From NCBI GenBank assembly GCA_034096865.1, contig JAWQFJ010012212.1:1-27832 (forward strand): a stretch of DNA of 27,832 bases. Direction: 5' to 3'. Positions 23,401 to 27,148 of the stretch are shown piece by piece. The notes below the pieces were generated by a model. The model saw only the letters and a list, made by a program, of their open reading frames with translations. It made no database searches and was not told where the DNA came from. Position 1 is the stretch's first letter, and every line of letters starts with the position of its first letter. The DNA is from Theodoxus fluviatilis (taxonomy: Eukaryota; Mollusca; Gastropoda; Cycloneritida; Neritidae). The position numbers and the translations under genes are program-made.

Positions 23401-24289
23401 ACAAGTGACCAAGCGACCCCCGCCGACAATCTCCACATCGGCTCCGAGCCTCAGTTCGGATTTCTGTGACTCGTCACCATGCAGAAGAACCCTGAAAACG
23501 ACACAAACTAACTCATCCGTTCCTTCACTATCAATCATCATACATACGCGGTATTTACAATATAGAATGATAGCTGATAAAATCATCACTCACCCATCTC
23601 CCTGGGGTTAATTTGCTCTAGTGTCGCACACCGCTTTCACTCTCGACAAATATACAATCAATCCAATCATCCGCTCACACTTGAACACTCTTCAGCCACC
23701 ACATCACCAACTCATGCTAAAAGTGCTAATCACAATCAAAACAAAATCACGTGCACACACCATTCGGCACATTCGATTCATAACACCTGGTATCAGTAGT
23801 ATACCAACTGTAGGCAAACTGCATGAAAACGTCATGCATTTCATGCTGTTCTCACTTACTATAGGATCAGTGAATGTATTGAATTTGGGCAAAAATATCA
23901 ACCAATAACACGAGCTTTCTTTGACACTTTCAAGCAGTCTCTCTTCATGAAGCTGCAGCATTAAAGCCACACACATGCATGCAAGCATGCACACACACAC
24001 ACTCACACGTTTGTTTCAGGTAATGTGGTTCCGCCCACCACCCCAAAAAAAAGTAGGAACTTTTGTTTTTTAAGTTTAAAAAAAGGTTACCATACCCTAA
24101 ATGTTTCTGTCAGATAAAAACTCAGTTTCAAGATAAAAGACACGAAAGCAAGCTGTCTGAGAAATTATTGTTTACTCTTTGCAGCCAGAGAGAAATGAAA
24201 ACAATCTCACTGCTATGTCAGCTTAAAATTTTACATGCCGCTTTCAAAAAACAGGAAACATAATTTTTTTAAACACATTATAGGTGTGC

Positions 24290-24364
<75 letters not shown>

Positions 24365-25487
24365 GTGTGTATGTATTTTTAGCAGTGAAAAAAATGTCAG
24401 GTCAACAACAAAATTTAGTGTCCATTGGGTGACCAGAAACAAACATTTTGTGTGAGTGGCAAGAATTAAAAAAAAATCCTTATGGTGTCTTACCAGTCCT
24501 TTTGCCTTGAGTTTGGAACCGCTTCCGCTGGAACTCTTGGTACCTTTTCAGAAATGCCCAGAATTCGTCATAGTCACGGGTTCCTCTGATATTAAAAAAC
24601 AAGGAAGAGAGAAAAAAAGATGCATCAGAATTACTGTGTTGTATTTTACAATATGAATGCATGTATGACAAAAGAGGCAGCTTTATGTTTGTGTGCATGC
24701 ATGTGTGGATGCATGTGTGTGTACATGTCCATTTGTGCATGTCCCTGTGTGCCTTTTTACATGCTTGTACCTATGTGTGTGTGTGTGCGTGTGCATTGTT
24801 TGTGTGATCATGTATGTGTGTGTGTCTCAGCATGTGTGTGTGTGTGTTTGTGTGCGTACATGTGCATGTAATGTTTGTTTTCTTGTAGGCTTCTCTACAT
24901 ATTGTAAATTGTGGAATATTCAGTGACACAACAGATTGAAAGAGGGGGGGGGAATAGACATACACTGACTATGATACGGGGGGAAGGGGGGGGGGGGGGG
25001 GCACGGCGGATTGTGCCAGAAGAAAAAGGCACCATCATTCGTTCATGAAACGTGAATATGTGTGTGTAAGTATGTGCGTCCGTGCGTTATGTGTGTGAGT
25101 GCGTGAAATGACTGCTCTCTACCTTCGTATAATGTCTTCCTCGCGAAAGAAAATGCGATTCAGTCCTGACTTGTACTGTGTAAAATCGAAGTCAAAGTCC
25201 TGAACCTCTTCAGTATCAGATTGGTCGTGATCAGGTGACCGTTTTTCAGTTAGGTGATCGTAATCTCTACTCCGTGAAGAATGGGGGTACGCTCTGTGAT
25301 CGGTTTTGGGGCGACTAGAGCCAGAGCAGGGGTGAGGGGAAGCGTCATCCTCACGTCGACTGTGGTGACTCCTTCCTCTGCCTTGATCATCATCTCGTCG
25401 ATCGCATTCGGATGAGCTACGTTTGTGTTTCTTATGCTTATGTCTGCGTTCTCTGGGAGGCAAATCGACAGAATCACGATGAGACAT
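1435..25487 (-). CDS. DHX34: DHX34 orthologue, DEAH-box RNA helicase and NMD factor (17 coding exons, 3' end outside window)
   Basis: Seventeen exons join in consistent phase into 733 codons from the ATG at 25487. Helicase motifs by residue: [11 protein letters not shown] (263-272), Ia TQPRRIA (289-295), Ib FLTEG (333-337), II DEVH (358-361), III SAT (390-392), IV-region IFLSGMTEI (462-470), [14 protein letters not shown] (518-530), VI QRKGRAGR (566-573). Winged-helix and ratchet/HA2 sequence follows, for example [10 protein letters not shown] and AAMSVQSPF. Flanking-domain matches such as [15 protein letters not shown] and RLQEFWIS point to DHX34 rather than DHX8, DHX15 or DHX38. Known of the family: DHX34 is an RNA-dependent ATPase that binds SMG1 and UPF1, works with RUVBL1-RUVBL2 and promotes UPF1 phosphorylation in NMD. 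Vertebrate DHX34 is about 1140 residues, so roughly 400 (rest of HA2, OB fold, C-terminal SMG1-binding region) should lie left of the window. The introns total more than 20 kb and are full of repeats. Confidence 0.96.
1510..2581. other. DHX34 intron 16
   Basis: AT-rich intron with no recognisable coding or repeat element apart from the perfect hairpin at 2481-2507. Confidence 0.6.
2481..2507. repeat. Perfect 12 bp stem-loop
   Basis: TGTTCCTCAGTG, AAA loop, CACTGAGGAACA. It lies 75 nt upstream of position 2582 on the plus strand, that is just downstream of DHX34 exon 16 in the transcript. Confidence 0.8.
2582..2668 (-). CDS. DHX34: DHX34 exon 16 (residues 680-708; ratchet/HA2)
   Basis: Acceptor tgcctgcag, donor GCCATT|gtaagt, 29 codons. 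[17 protein letters not shown] matches the DHX34 ratchet helix (EPVL..AAALSVQSPF in vertebrates). Confidence 0.95.
2700..2772 (+). repeat. GAT/CAA trinucleotide microsatellite
   Basis: (GAT)n followed by (CAA)n with interruptions, in DHX34 intron 15. The open frames across it are low-complexity artefacts. Confidence 0.85.
3160..3267 (-). CDS. DHX34: DHX34 exon 15 (residues 644-679; ratchet start)
   Basis: Acceptor atgtctgcag, donor TTCAAC|gtgagt, 36 codons. [20 protein letters not shown] followed by [16 protein letters not shown] is the classic winged-helix to ratchet transition of DEAH helicases. Confidence 0.97.
3615..3681 (-). CDS. DHX34: DHX34 exon 14 (residues 621-643)
   Basis: Acceptor acctttcag, donor GAACAG|gtaatg. 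[20 protein letters not shown] matches the FPF.E.P...S.E.AI..L segment of DEAH winged helices. Confidence 0.95.
3682..4281. repeat. DHX34 intron 13 with diverged duplicated blocks
   Basis: Around 4030-4065 and 4215-4260 there are two related blocks (TTCATCAAC, then TTGGTGACAA or TTAGCGACAA). Around 4115-4155 a diverged copy of the exon 13 end and its flank (CCTTCCTAGTATCAGGCA) matches CACTTCCTGGCATCAGGCA at the real exon end. The copy has lost the donor GT. Confidence 0.5.
4282..4429 (-). CDS. DHX34: DHX34 exon 13 (residues 572-621; winged helix)
   Basis: Acceptor catgacgcag, donor AGGAA|gtgagt. [11 protein letters not shown] finishes motif [19 protein letters not shown] is the start of the winged-helix domain. 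Phase 1 in, phase 2 out. Confidence 0.96.
4624..4685 (+). repeat. 31 bp direct duplication
   Basis: Two adjacent, near-identical 31 bp copies beginning CCACAAGTGACAAATGAAAT (4624 and 4655). They run into the left arm of the fold-back element. Confidence 0.85.
4677..4920. repeat. Fold-back palindrome, arms about 110 bp
   Basis: The left arm, starting CAAAACACAACAATGAAG (4677), matches the reverse complement of the right arm ending at 4920 for most of its length, including TTGCTTTRATTACCAGA and GCACATTTTCT in both. The loop, near 4790-4815, is short. It may be a fold-back MITE or a local inverted duplication; transcribed, it would form a long imperfect hairpin. Confidence 0.75.
4926..5445 (-). 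repeat. Four tandem copies (120-121 bp) of the exon 12 donor region
   Basis: A 120-121 bp unit recurs with its donor-like GT at 4963, 5083, 5204 and 5325 (low coordinate); the real exon 12 donor is at 5444, 119 bp further. In sense orientation three copies keep GAGCAG before the GT (two GTATGC, one GTGTGC) and one reads GTGAAG|GTATGC. Unit bodies share AAAGTCACATACTTTCTATT and CCCCCCAAGTCTT. The two central copies are nearly identical and the outermost (4926) is the most diverged. Confidence 0.85.
5446..5650 (-). CDS. DHX34: DHX34 exon 12 (residues 504-572; motifs V and VI)
   Basis: Acceptor tcttcttccag, donor GAGCAG|gtatgc. Carries motif V ([13 protein letters not shown]) and most of motif VI (QRKGRAG, completed by exon 13). 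It sits between two unusual arrays: the minisatellite upstream and tandem copies of its own donor region downstream. Phase 0 in, phase 1 out. Confidence 0.97.
5651..6117. other. 3' end of DHX34 intron 11
   Basis: AT-rich sequence between exon 12 and the minisatellite, with no feature recognised beyond the exon 12 acceptor. Confidence 0.5.
6118..9026. repeat. 21 bp minisatellite, about 138 units, in DHX34 intron 11
   Basis: Plus-strand unit: CAACAGCAGGA, then CCACTGCAAG. Common variants change the middle to CTATTG, TCCCTG, TGCCTG or CCATTG, or AAG to GAG. Because 21 is a multiple of three, frames stay open for very long distances on both strands (over 1000 codons of SNSRTTA, LLLLAVV and similar). 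These are repeat artefacts. One 20 bp unit near 8482 shifts frames. On the DHX34 sense strand each unit reads TGGTCCTGCTGT then TGCTTGCAG. Confidence 0.97.
9034..9230. repeat. Diverged direct duplication, copy A
   Basis: Shares with 9462-9650 the order ATATCAA.AGTAAACAT, GTGTTGAGGA, TTCCTTTTAAGA, ACATCATAGA, then a CACATTCATTCA-type tail. It directly abuts the minisatellite. Confidence 0.7.
9462..9650. repeat. Diverged direct duplication, copy B
   Basis: Second copy of the 9034-9230 block, about 430 bp away and ending about 70 bp from exon 11. Between the copies, 9290-9320 holds a reverse-strand GGTTCAATCCC, a Pol III B-box match, so the pair may be part of a SINE-like or composite repeat. 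Confidence 0.65.
9722..9877 (-). CDS. DHX34: DHX34 exon 11 (residues 452-503; RecA2)
   Basis: Acceptor cttttctccag, donor GACAAG|gtaagc, 52 codons. [14 protein letters not shown] is the RecA2 strand carrying motif IV, and [15 protein letters not shown] is strongly conserved in DHX34. It is followed by the intron that holds the 21 bp minisatellite. Confidence 0.97.
10031..10861. mobile_element. Repeat element rich in TGACCTTGA/TCAAGGTCA motifs, with short inverted ends
   Basis: Ends carry TGACTCACATGC (10036-10047) and its inverse GCATGTGAGTCA (from about 10848). Between 10049 and 10659 the 9-mer TCAAGGTCA or its complement occurs exactly 13 times (starts 10049, 10066, 10078, 10084, 10163, 10179, 10326, 10332, 10433, 10482, 10488, 10645, 10651), often as AGGTCAAGGTCA direct repeats without spacer. 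A CCCGGACG/GGACGGACG stretch lies near the right end. No protein is encoded; a non-autonomous transposon is likely. Confidence 0.65.
10954..11457 (-). pseudogene. 3' end of a CR1/L2-like LINE reverse transcriptase ORF (5'-truncated)
   Basis: 168 codons including the stop, matching the C-terminal part of CR1/L2-group ORF2: [80 protein letters not shown] and [14 protein letters not shown]. The catalytic RT motifs lie upstream and are missing. The sequence stops matching near 11460, the usual 5' truncation of target-primed insertion. An AT-rich 3' tail (about 10865-10920) abuts the TGACCTTGA element. Confidence 0.85.
11461..11878. other. DHX34 intron 10, 5' part
   Basis: No repeat or coding feature recognised between the LINE truncation point and exon 10. 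Confidence 0.5.
11879..12004 (-). CDS. DHX34: DHX34 exon 10 (residues 410-451)
   Basis: Acceptor atcatgccag, donor CACAAG|gtagga, 42 codons. [15 protein letters not shown] is the linker into RecA2, followed by a charged insert and [10 protein letters not shown]. The acceptor lies only 35 nt from the edge of the LTR-element insertion at 12040. Confidence 0.95.
12040..12906 (+). repeat. 5' LTR
   Basis: Starts TGTGATGGGTGATGG, ends GGGCTGTAACA. Contains the palindromic CRE TGACGTCA at 12167 and an AT-rich stretch (TTTATTAATAATTG, about 12691). A 95-codon open frame (12132-12419) recurs unchanged except for two residues in the 3' LTR and looks incidental. Confidence 0.93.
12167..12174. promoter_or_regulatory. 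Consensus CRE in 5' LTR
   Basis: TGACGTCA, the full palindromic CREB/ATF site, with a second half-site TACGTCA 16 nt upstream (12151). The same pair is in the 3' LTR at 15215. Confidence 0.6.
12912..12928 (+). other. Primer-binding site
   Basis: TGGGCGCTCGTTCCGAG begins 5 nt after the LTR end. It starts with TGG, as expected for pairing with a tRNA CCA 3' end; I cannot name the tRNA with confidence. Confidence 0.55.
13149..14273 (+). CDS. gag: Retrotransposon Gag polyprotein with CCHC zinc knuckle
   Basis: Intact 374-codon ORF. I start at the ATG at 13149 (AAAATGG context). Layout: a short N-terminal region, then at about residues 80-137 a charged heptad-like coiled coil with the repeat KERFRMEQ, then a capsid-like helical region ([20 protein letters not shown] through [20 protein letters not shown]), then a basic S/G-rich linker and the nucleocapsid knuckle [14 protein letters not shown] (CX2CX4HX4C, about 353-366). 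Family role: assembles the particle and packages RNA. The stop falls two residue-widths before the tandem repeat, where a Gag-Pol frame would normally continue. Confidence 0.92.
   Translation: MATGSEETVDIRHLLQNMTADHVRVALVEEKYVLAERFGIELRERMTSRQIDEILIPELSKQGLFRVEEDSREMGDQSEALHLQMERLEWEKERFRMEQDMQKERFRMEQAMQESRLKLEREKFEFERERLSREEGNVRTPRLERLDDLTDQDDPVVYFRSFEQLAEASEIPVNEWYRSLLPCLKGKAREAALSLSAVEVRNYDTLKGKVLSVFAVSAEVHRKLFRNTKLGEKEDPLELLSRQTKYFELWVRAEGVDSFESMRQTILKEQFLNSVGVDIRVYLSDKECKTVRECAEKAGKFLAAREGVTKVDGCKSKTGQDAFSGGKGESPSRNSSGKSGSEKQTVAVKDVVCYKCREKGHYQSNCSNTTFGRG
14274..14705 (+). repeat. 16 bp tandem repeat inside the LTR element
   Basis: About 27 units of AGTCAGATGTACAGAC; one unit near 14361 reads GTATATGA. 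It begins immediately after the gag stop. All three plus frames stay open for long stretches ([18 protein letters not shown]), because 16 bp rotates through the frames; these are not genes. Confidence 0.95.
14706..15071 (+). other. 3' non-coding remnant of the LTR element interior
   Basis: AT-rich, no pol or env similarity seen. Probably the original sequence between pol and the 3' LTR. Confidence 0.55.
15072..15087 (+). other. Polypurine tract
   Basis: AAAAGAGGAAGGGAGG directly before the 3' LTR TGTG, in the expected place for plus-strand priming. Confidence 0.85.
15088..15954 (+). repeat. 3' LTR
   Basis: 867 bp, same length as the 5' LTR, with A at 15183 and G at 15237 as the only differences I found. 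The CRE is at 15215-15222. It ends at ACA followed by GGAT. Confidence 0.93.
15955..16285 (+). repeat. GGAT tetranucleotide microsatellite
   Basis: GGAT/GGAG/GGAC units with interruptions. The left flank of the LTR element (12016-12039, AATGGACAAATGAATGGAT) is the other part of the same array, so the element inserted into it. Long IHPS and WMDG frames are artefacts. Confidence 0.93.
16548..16697 (-). CDS. DHX34: DHX34 exon 9 (residues 360-409; motifs II-III)
   Basis: Acceptor gccttccag, donor ATCAAG|gtaggt, 50 codons. [16 protein letters not shown] completes the DEAH-type motif [18 protein letters not shown] is motif III and its flank. Phase 0 to 0. Confidence 0.97.
16698..17252. other. DHX34 intron 8
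   Basis: AT-rich, no element recognised. Confidence 0.5.
17253..17320 (-). CDS. DHX34: DHX34 exon 8 (residues 337-359; start of DEVH)
   Basis: Acceptor ctgttgaag, donor GATGAG|gtcagc. [20 protein letters not shown] leads to the VDE half of motif II; the intron splits the DEVH box between E and V. Confidence 0.95.
17321..18377. other. DHX34 intron 7, unassigned part
   Basis: Around 17650-17880 a 71-codon reverse frame is open but matches nothing I know. 17940-18180 is GC-richer, possibly an old repeat. No firm call. Confidence 0.4.
18378..18729 (+). repeat. TG-rich microsatellite with TGCATG interruptions
   Basis: About 350 bp of (TG)n broken by CATG, CATGGG and TATG units; CA-repeat in the DHX34 transcript. 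Open frames in all phases are artefacts. Confidence 0.95.
18890..19200 (+). pseudogene. Degenerate 3' end of a LINE reverse transcriptase ORF
   Basis: Frame pieces read NDTLKNTL, then (after a frame change) LQSCNIP, a stop, [22 protein letters not shown], and finally [10 protein letters not shown] with a SHIQ-like piece. This is the familiar C-terminal layout of many invertebrate LINE ORF2 proteins: DTLK..L..CNI, WE.LA.DR..WR, FE, then a C..C zinc-finger-like end. At least one frameshift and one stop show it is dead. It is antisense to DHX34. Confidence 0.6.
19314..19368 (-). CDS. DHX34: DHX34 exon 7 (residues 319-337; motif Ib)
   Basis: A 55 bp micro-exon, acceptor tgaaatag, donor TGAAG|gtaagt. 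[18 protein letters not shown] leads into FLTEG, the usual DEAH form of motif Ib. Phase 0 in, phase 1 out. Confidence 0.94.
19648..19782 (-). CDS. DHX34: DHX34 exon 6 (residues 274-318; motif Ia)
   Basis: Acceptor taattccag, donor CCAG|gtcagt, 45 codons. [10 protein letters not shown] continues motif [16 protein letters not shown] is motif Ia, which contacts RNA. It ends SQVAYQ where vertebrates usually have GSQVGYQ. Confidence 0.97.
20028..20093 (+). repeat. Poly-C/CT tract followed by poly-A
   Basis: CCTCCCCC runs ending in about 20 C then about 12 A. Its length is likely unreliable in the assembly. Confidence 0.9.
20380..20488 (+). repeat. (TG)n microsatellite
   Basis: TG dinucleotides with occasional CG and CA, in DHX34 intron 5. 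Confidence 0.95.
20634..20835 (+). repeat. G/GA-rich low-complexity tract next to exon 5 donor
   Basis: Multiple GGGG runs (GGGGTGGAGGTGGGGATGGG and similar), ending about 35 bp from the exon 5 5' splice site. It could form G-quadruplexes on the template strand; the transcript is C-rich. Confidence 0.75.
20869..21006 (-). CDS. DHX34: DHX34 exon 5 (residues 228-273; Walker A)
   Basis: Acceptor cccttgcag, donor CTCAG|gtagcc, 46 codons, phase 0 to 0. Encodes [18 protein letters not shown] and then motif I ([10 protein letters not shown]) of RecA1, which binds the ATP phosphates. Confidence 0.97.
21404..22016 (+). other. Possible retroelement-derived unit with spliced frame and AATAAA
   Basis: ATG at 21487 gives [14 protein letters not shown] up to GTAAGT; at 21618 an AG after a T-rich tract restarts [15 protein letters not shown] in phase. 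The frame then runs into the 38-39 bp repeats (21690-21904), AATAAA follows at about 21931, and the segment ends GGGGGGTCGTGACA, a form common at LTR 3' ends. No matching 5' end was found, so this may be a solo-LTR or element leader fragment. Confidence 0.3.
21690..21904 (+). repeat. 38-39 bp tandem repeat, about 5.5 copies
   Basis: Unit: TTTTGAGAGCTTGGGCTCTG then TGTGGCGGACGTGGCGGA, with small changes (TGGGG for TGTGG, GTGACG for GTGGCG, extra T). In DHX34 intron 4. Confidence 0.92.
22243..22334 (-). CDS. DHX34: DHX34 exon 4 (residues 197-227)
   Basis: Acceptor ttttttgcag, donor AAAG|gtatga. Encodes [20 protein letters not shown], equivalent to the family's ERV..FR..LLH.LDF.QK segment. Phase 1 in, phase 0 out. 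Confidence 0.93.
22335..22855. other. DHX34 intron 3
   Basis: No element recognised. Confidence 0.5.
22856..22987 (-). CDS. DHX34: DHX34 exon 3 (residues 153-197)
   Basis: Acceptor acacag, donor GTTG|gtgagg. Contains [16 protein letters not shown], the DHX34-type segment (TYD.RYR.N.SV) that precedes the helicase core. The acceptor is a tandem cagcag, so an isoform one codon shorter, starting at 22984, is possible. Confidence 0.92.
23203..23910. mobile_element. Candidate solo LTR
   Basis: Begins TGTTATGGACCGG and ends CCAATAACA, giving inverted ends TGTTAT/ATAACA 708 bp apart. The interior is non-coding, GC-rich on the left (two GACCCCCGCCGACAATC-like blocks near 23386 and 23423). No target duplication is visible, so the call is weak. 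Confidence 0.3.
24292..24374 (+). repeat. (TG)n microsatellite
   Basis: About 40 TG units in DHX34 intron 2, about 120 bp from the exon 2 donor. Confidence 0.96.
24494..24585 (-). CDS. DHX34: DHX34 exon 2 (residues 122-153)
   Basis: Acceptor atatcag, donor ACTG|gtaagac. Encodes [20 protein letters not shown], which continues the FFREED helix in the way seen in vertebrate DHX34 (FW..F.R.Q.FQ). Phase 2 in, phase 1 out. Confidence 0.92.
24690..24870 (+). repeat. Imperfect TG-rich repeat
   Basis: Interrupted TG/CATG units in DHX34 intron 1. Confidence 0.85.
24943..25003 (+). repeat. Poly-G tracts
   Basis: Two G runs (about 9 and about 18) around ATAGACATACACTGACTATG, in DHX34 intron 1. Run lengths are likely uncertain. 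Confidence 0.85.
25123..25487 (-). CDS. DHX34: DHX34 exon 1 (residues 1-122)
   Basis: Starts at the ATG giving [20 protein letters not shown]. Residues 1-95 are a disordered, H/K/R/S/D-rich region with a likely nuclear localisation signal ([10 protein letters not shown]). The exon ends with FFREEDIIR, matching the conserved DHX34 N-terminal helix. Donor AG|gtagag, phase 2. No earlier in-frame ATG is plausible, because the leader carries stops. Confidence 0.93.
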
Positions 25488-25511
25488 TCTGCTACCTTTG
25501 CGACTCAGTGT

Positions 25512-25532
25512 TTACGTGTTGTGGGAAGCCAT
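25512..25532 (-). other. Possible short uORF in the DHX34 leader
   Basis: ATG GCT TCC CAC AAC ACG TAA, six codons, ending 24 nt before the DHX34 ATG. It matters only if transcription starts upstream of 25532; the ATG also overlaps a YY1-like ATGGC motif that could instead mark the start region. Confidence 0.3.
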
Positions 25533-25737
25533 GATACCGGAAAGAATTTAAAAAAACAAATCTATAAAAAATTACGCACTGTGTAAAAAGCAGTAAATTA
25601 TTCTGCAACAATATATTCACTATTTGGTATATAAAACATTTATTGTTTCTAAGTTTTCTTTCGTTTGCAAGATAAAACTCTTATAAACTAATACGAAAAG
25701 ATGTGCATTTTCGATTTGTTGGATGTAGCGGGCACCT

Positions 25738-25773
25738 TATAAAAGCGCCATTTTCAAACGGGTGTTTTCAGTA
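25738..25773 (+). promoter_or_regulatory. TATA box and initiator of the plus-strand gene
   Basis: TATAAAAG at 25738-25745 and TCAGTA at 25768-25773. The initiator A (25770) is 32 nt from the first T of TATA, the standard spacing. A GCCATTTT motif (YY1-like, 25747-25754) lies between them. Confidence 0.6.
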
Positions 25774-25798
25774 TTCCAGCTGAACAAGTGGCATAGTA

Positions 25799-25833
25799 AT
25801 GGATTTTGCGGCAGCATCAGACCAGCGGCAGGA
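25799..25833 (+). CDS. Unrecognised plus-strand gene, exon 1
   Basis: ATG at 25799 gives [11 protein letters not shown] plus two bases of the next codon, then donor GA|gtgagtt. The ATG lies 29 nt downstream of the predicted transcription start at 25770. Confidence 0.68.
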
Positions 25834-26359
25834 GTGAGTTAAACAAAGACTTTTGACAACATTTCGGCCGCACGTGTCATGGAATAACTCTTCCAATAAT
25901 GTGTTTGTCGTTAAAGATTTCTGGTTACCTACGGATTATCTACTCTAGTCTAAGTCTCTAGACTCTAGTGGACTGTAGACTGGAGTCACTGACTAATAAT
26001 TTCAGTGATAGTGATACTGCTCCTGTACTCTGTAGACAGTGTAGTATGAACTACTAGTCTAAATGATAGTGGCGAGAAATTAGTGATACGATCGTTATCA
26101 CGGTCATTCTATCATCACCGTGTAACTGGTAGTGGTAGTGAGATAATCCAAGACGAGTTGAAACAACTTTAATCCCCCCCAACGTTTAGAGTGTGCAGTG
26201 AGGCGTTTGCTTACGAGTTACGTCACAGACATTCCTGTCTGCCTACCTGCCTGCCTGCGTGCGTGCCTGCCTGCTTGTCTGACTGCCTGCGTGTCTGACT
26301 GCCTGCGTGTCTGTCTGTGTGTGTCTGTCTGTGTGTGTCTGTCTGTGTGTGTGTGTGTG

Positions 26360-26444
<85 letters not shown>

Positions 26445-26588
26445 CAGTGTGCGTATCTGTCTGTCTGTGTGTCTGTCTCTCTGTGTGTCTGTGTCTGTCT
26501 GTCTCTGTCTGTCCGTGCGTCCGACCGTCCGTCCGTCCGTCTTTCTGTGTGTCTGTGTGTGTGTGTGTCTGTCTGTGTGTCTGTCTGT

Positions 26589-26652
<64 letters not shown>

Positions 26653-27113
26653 GTGTCTGTCTGTCTGTCAGTCTGTGGTTCTGTCTGTCTGTCTGTCTGT
26701 CTGTCAGTCTGTGGTTCTGTCTGTCTGTCTGTGTGTCTGTCTGTCTATCATTGACAGGGACTGCATGAGGATCTGTGTTACAGTCTAAGCAGGCACATCC
26801 CAAAGCAACAATAACAAGTGCTGTACGAATTGCGGAGGGTAATAAGCAAAAAGTAATCTAACAGATAATATTGATATGATGCCACATTTACTCAATCATC
26901 AATGGTTGTAGTTTAAGTTACTTAACTTCTTGTGATTGGCAGTTGTTGTTTTTGCAACTAGTCAGTTTTTCTTCTGTTTGCTTGACAGGTTTCTGGAGGA
27001 GTTGAAAAATAAAGAGTATGCTATTGTGGGGATTGCAGATGAGTATGACCTATCACTTGGTGGCCAGTTTTCAAAACTGGAAAGGGTAAGTAATGTTTGT
27101 GTATACCAATGGG

Positions 27114-27148
<35 letters not shown>

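Larger units (their letters stand above)
25488..25798. promoter_or_regulatory. Bidirectional promoter between DHX34 and the plus-strand gene
   Basis: 311 bp separate two divergent start codons. The DHX34 side has GCCAT and CCGGAA motifs (YY1-like and ETS-like, 25529-25542) and no obvious TATA box at the right distance; the other side has a TATA/Inr pair. The two sides therefore seem to use different core promoter types. Confidence 0.6.
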
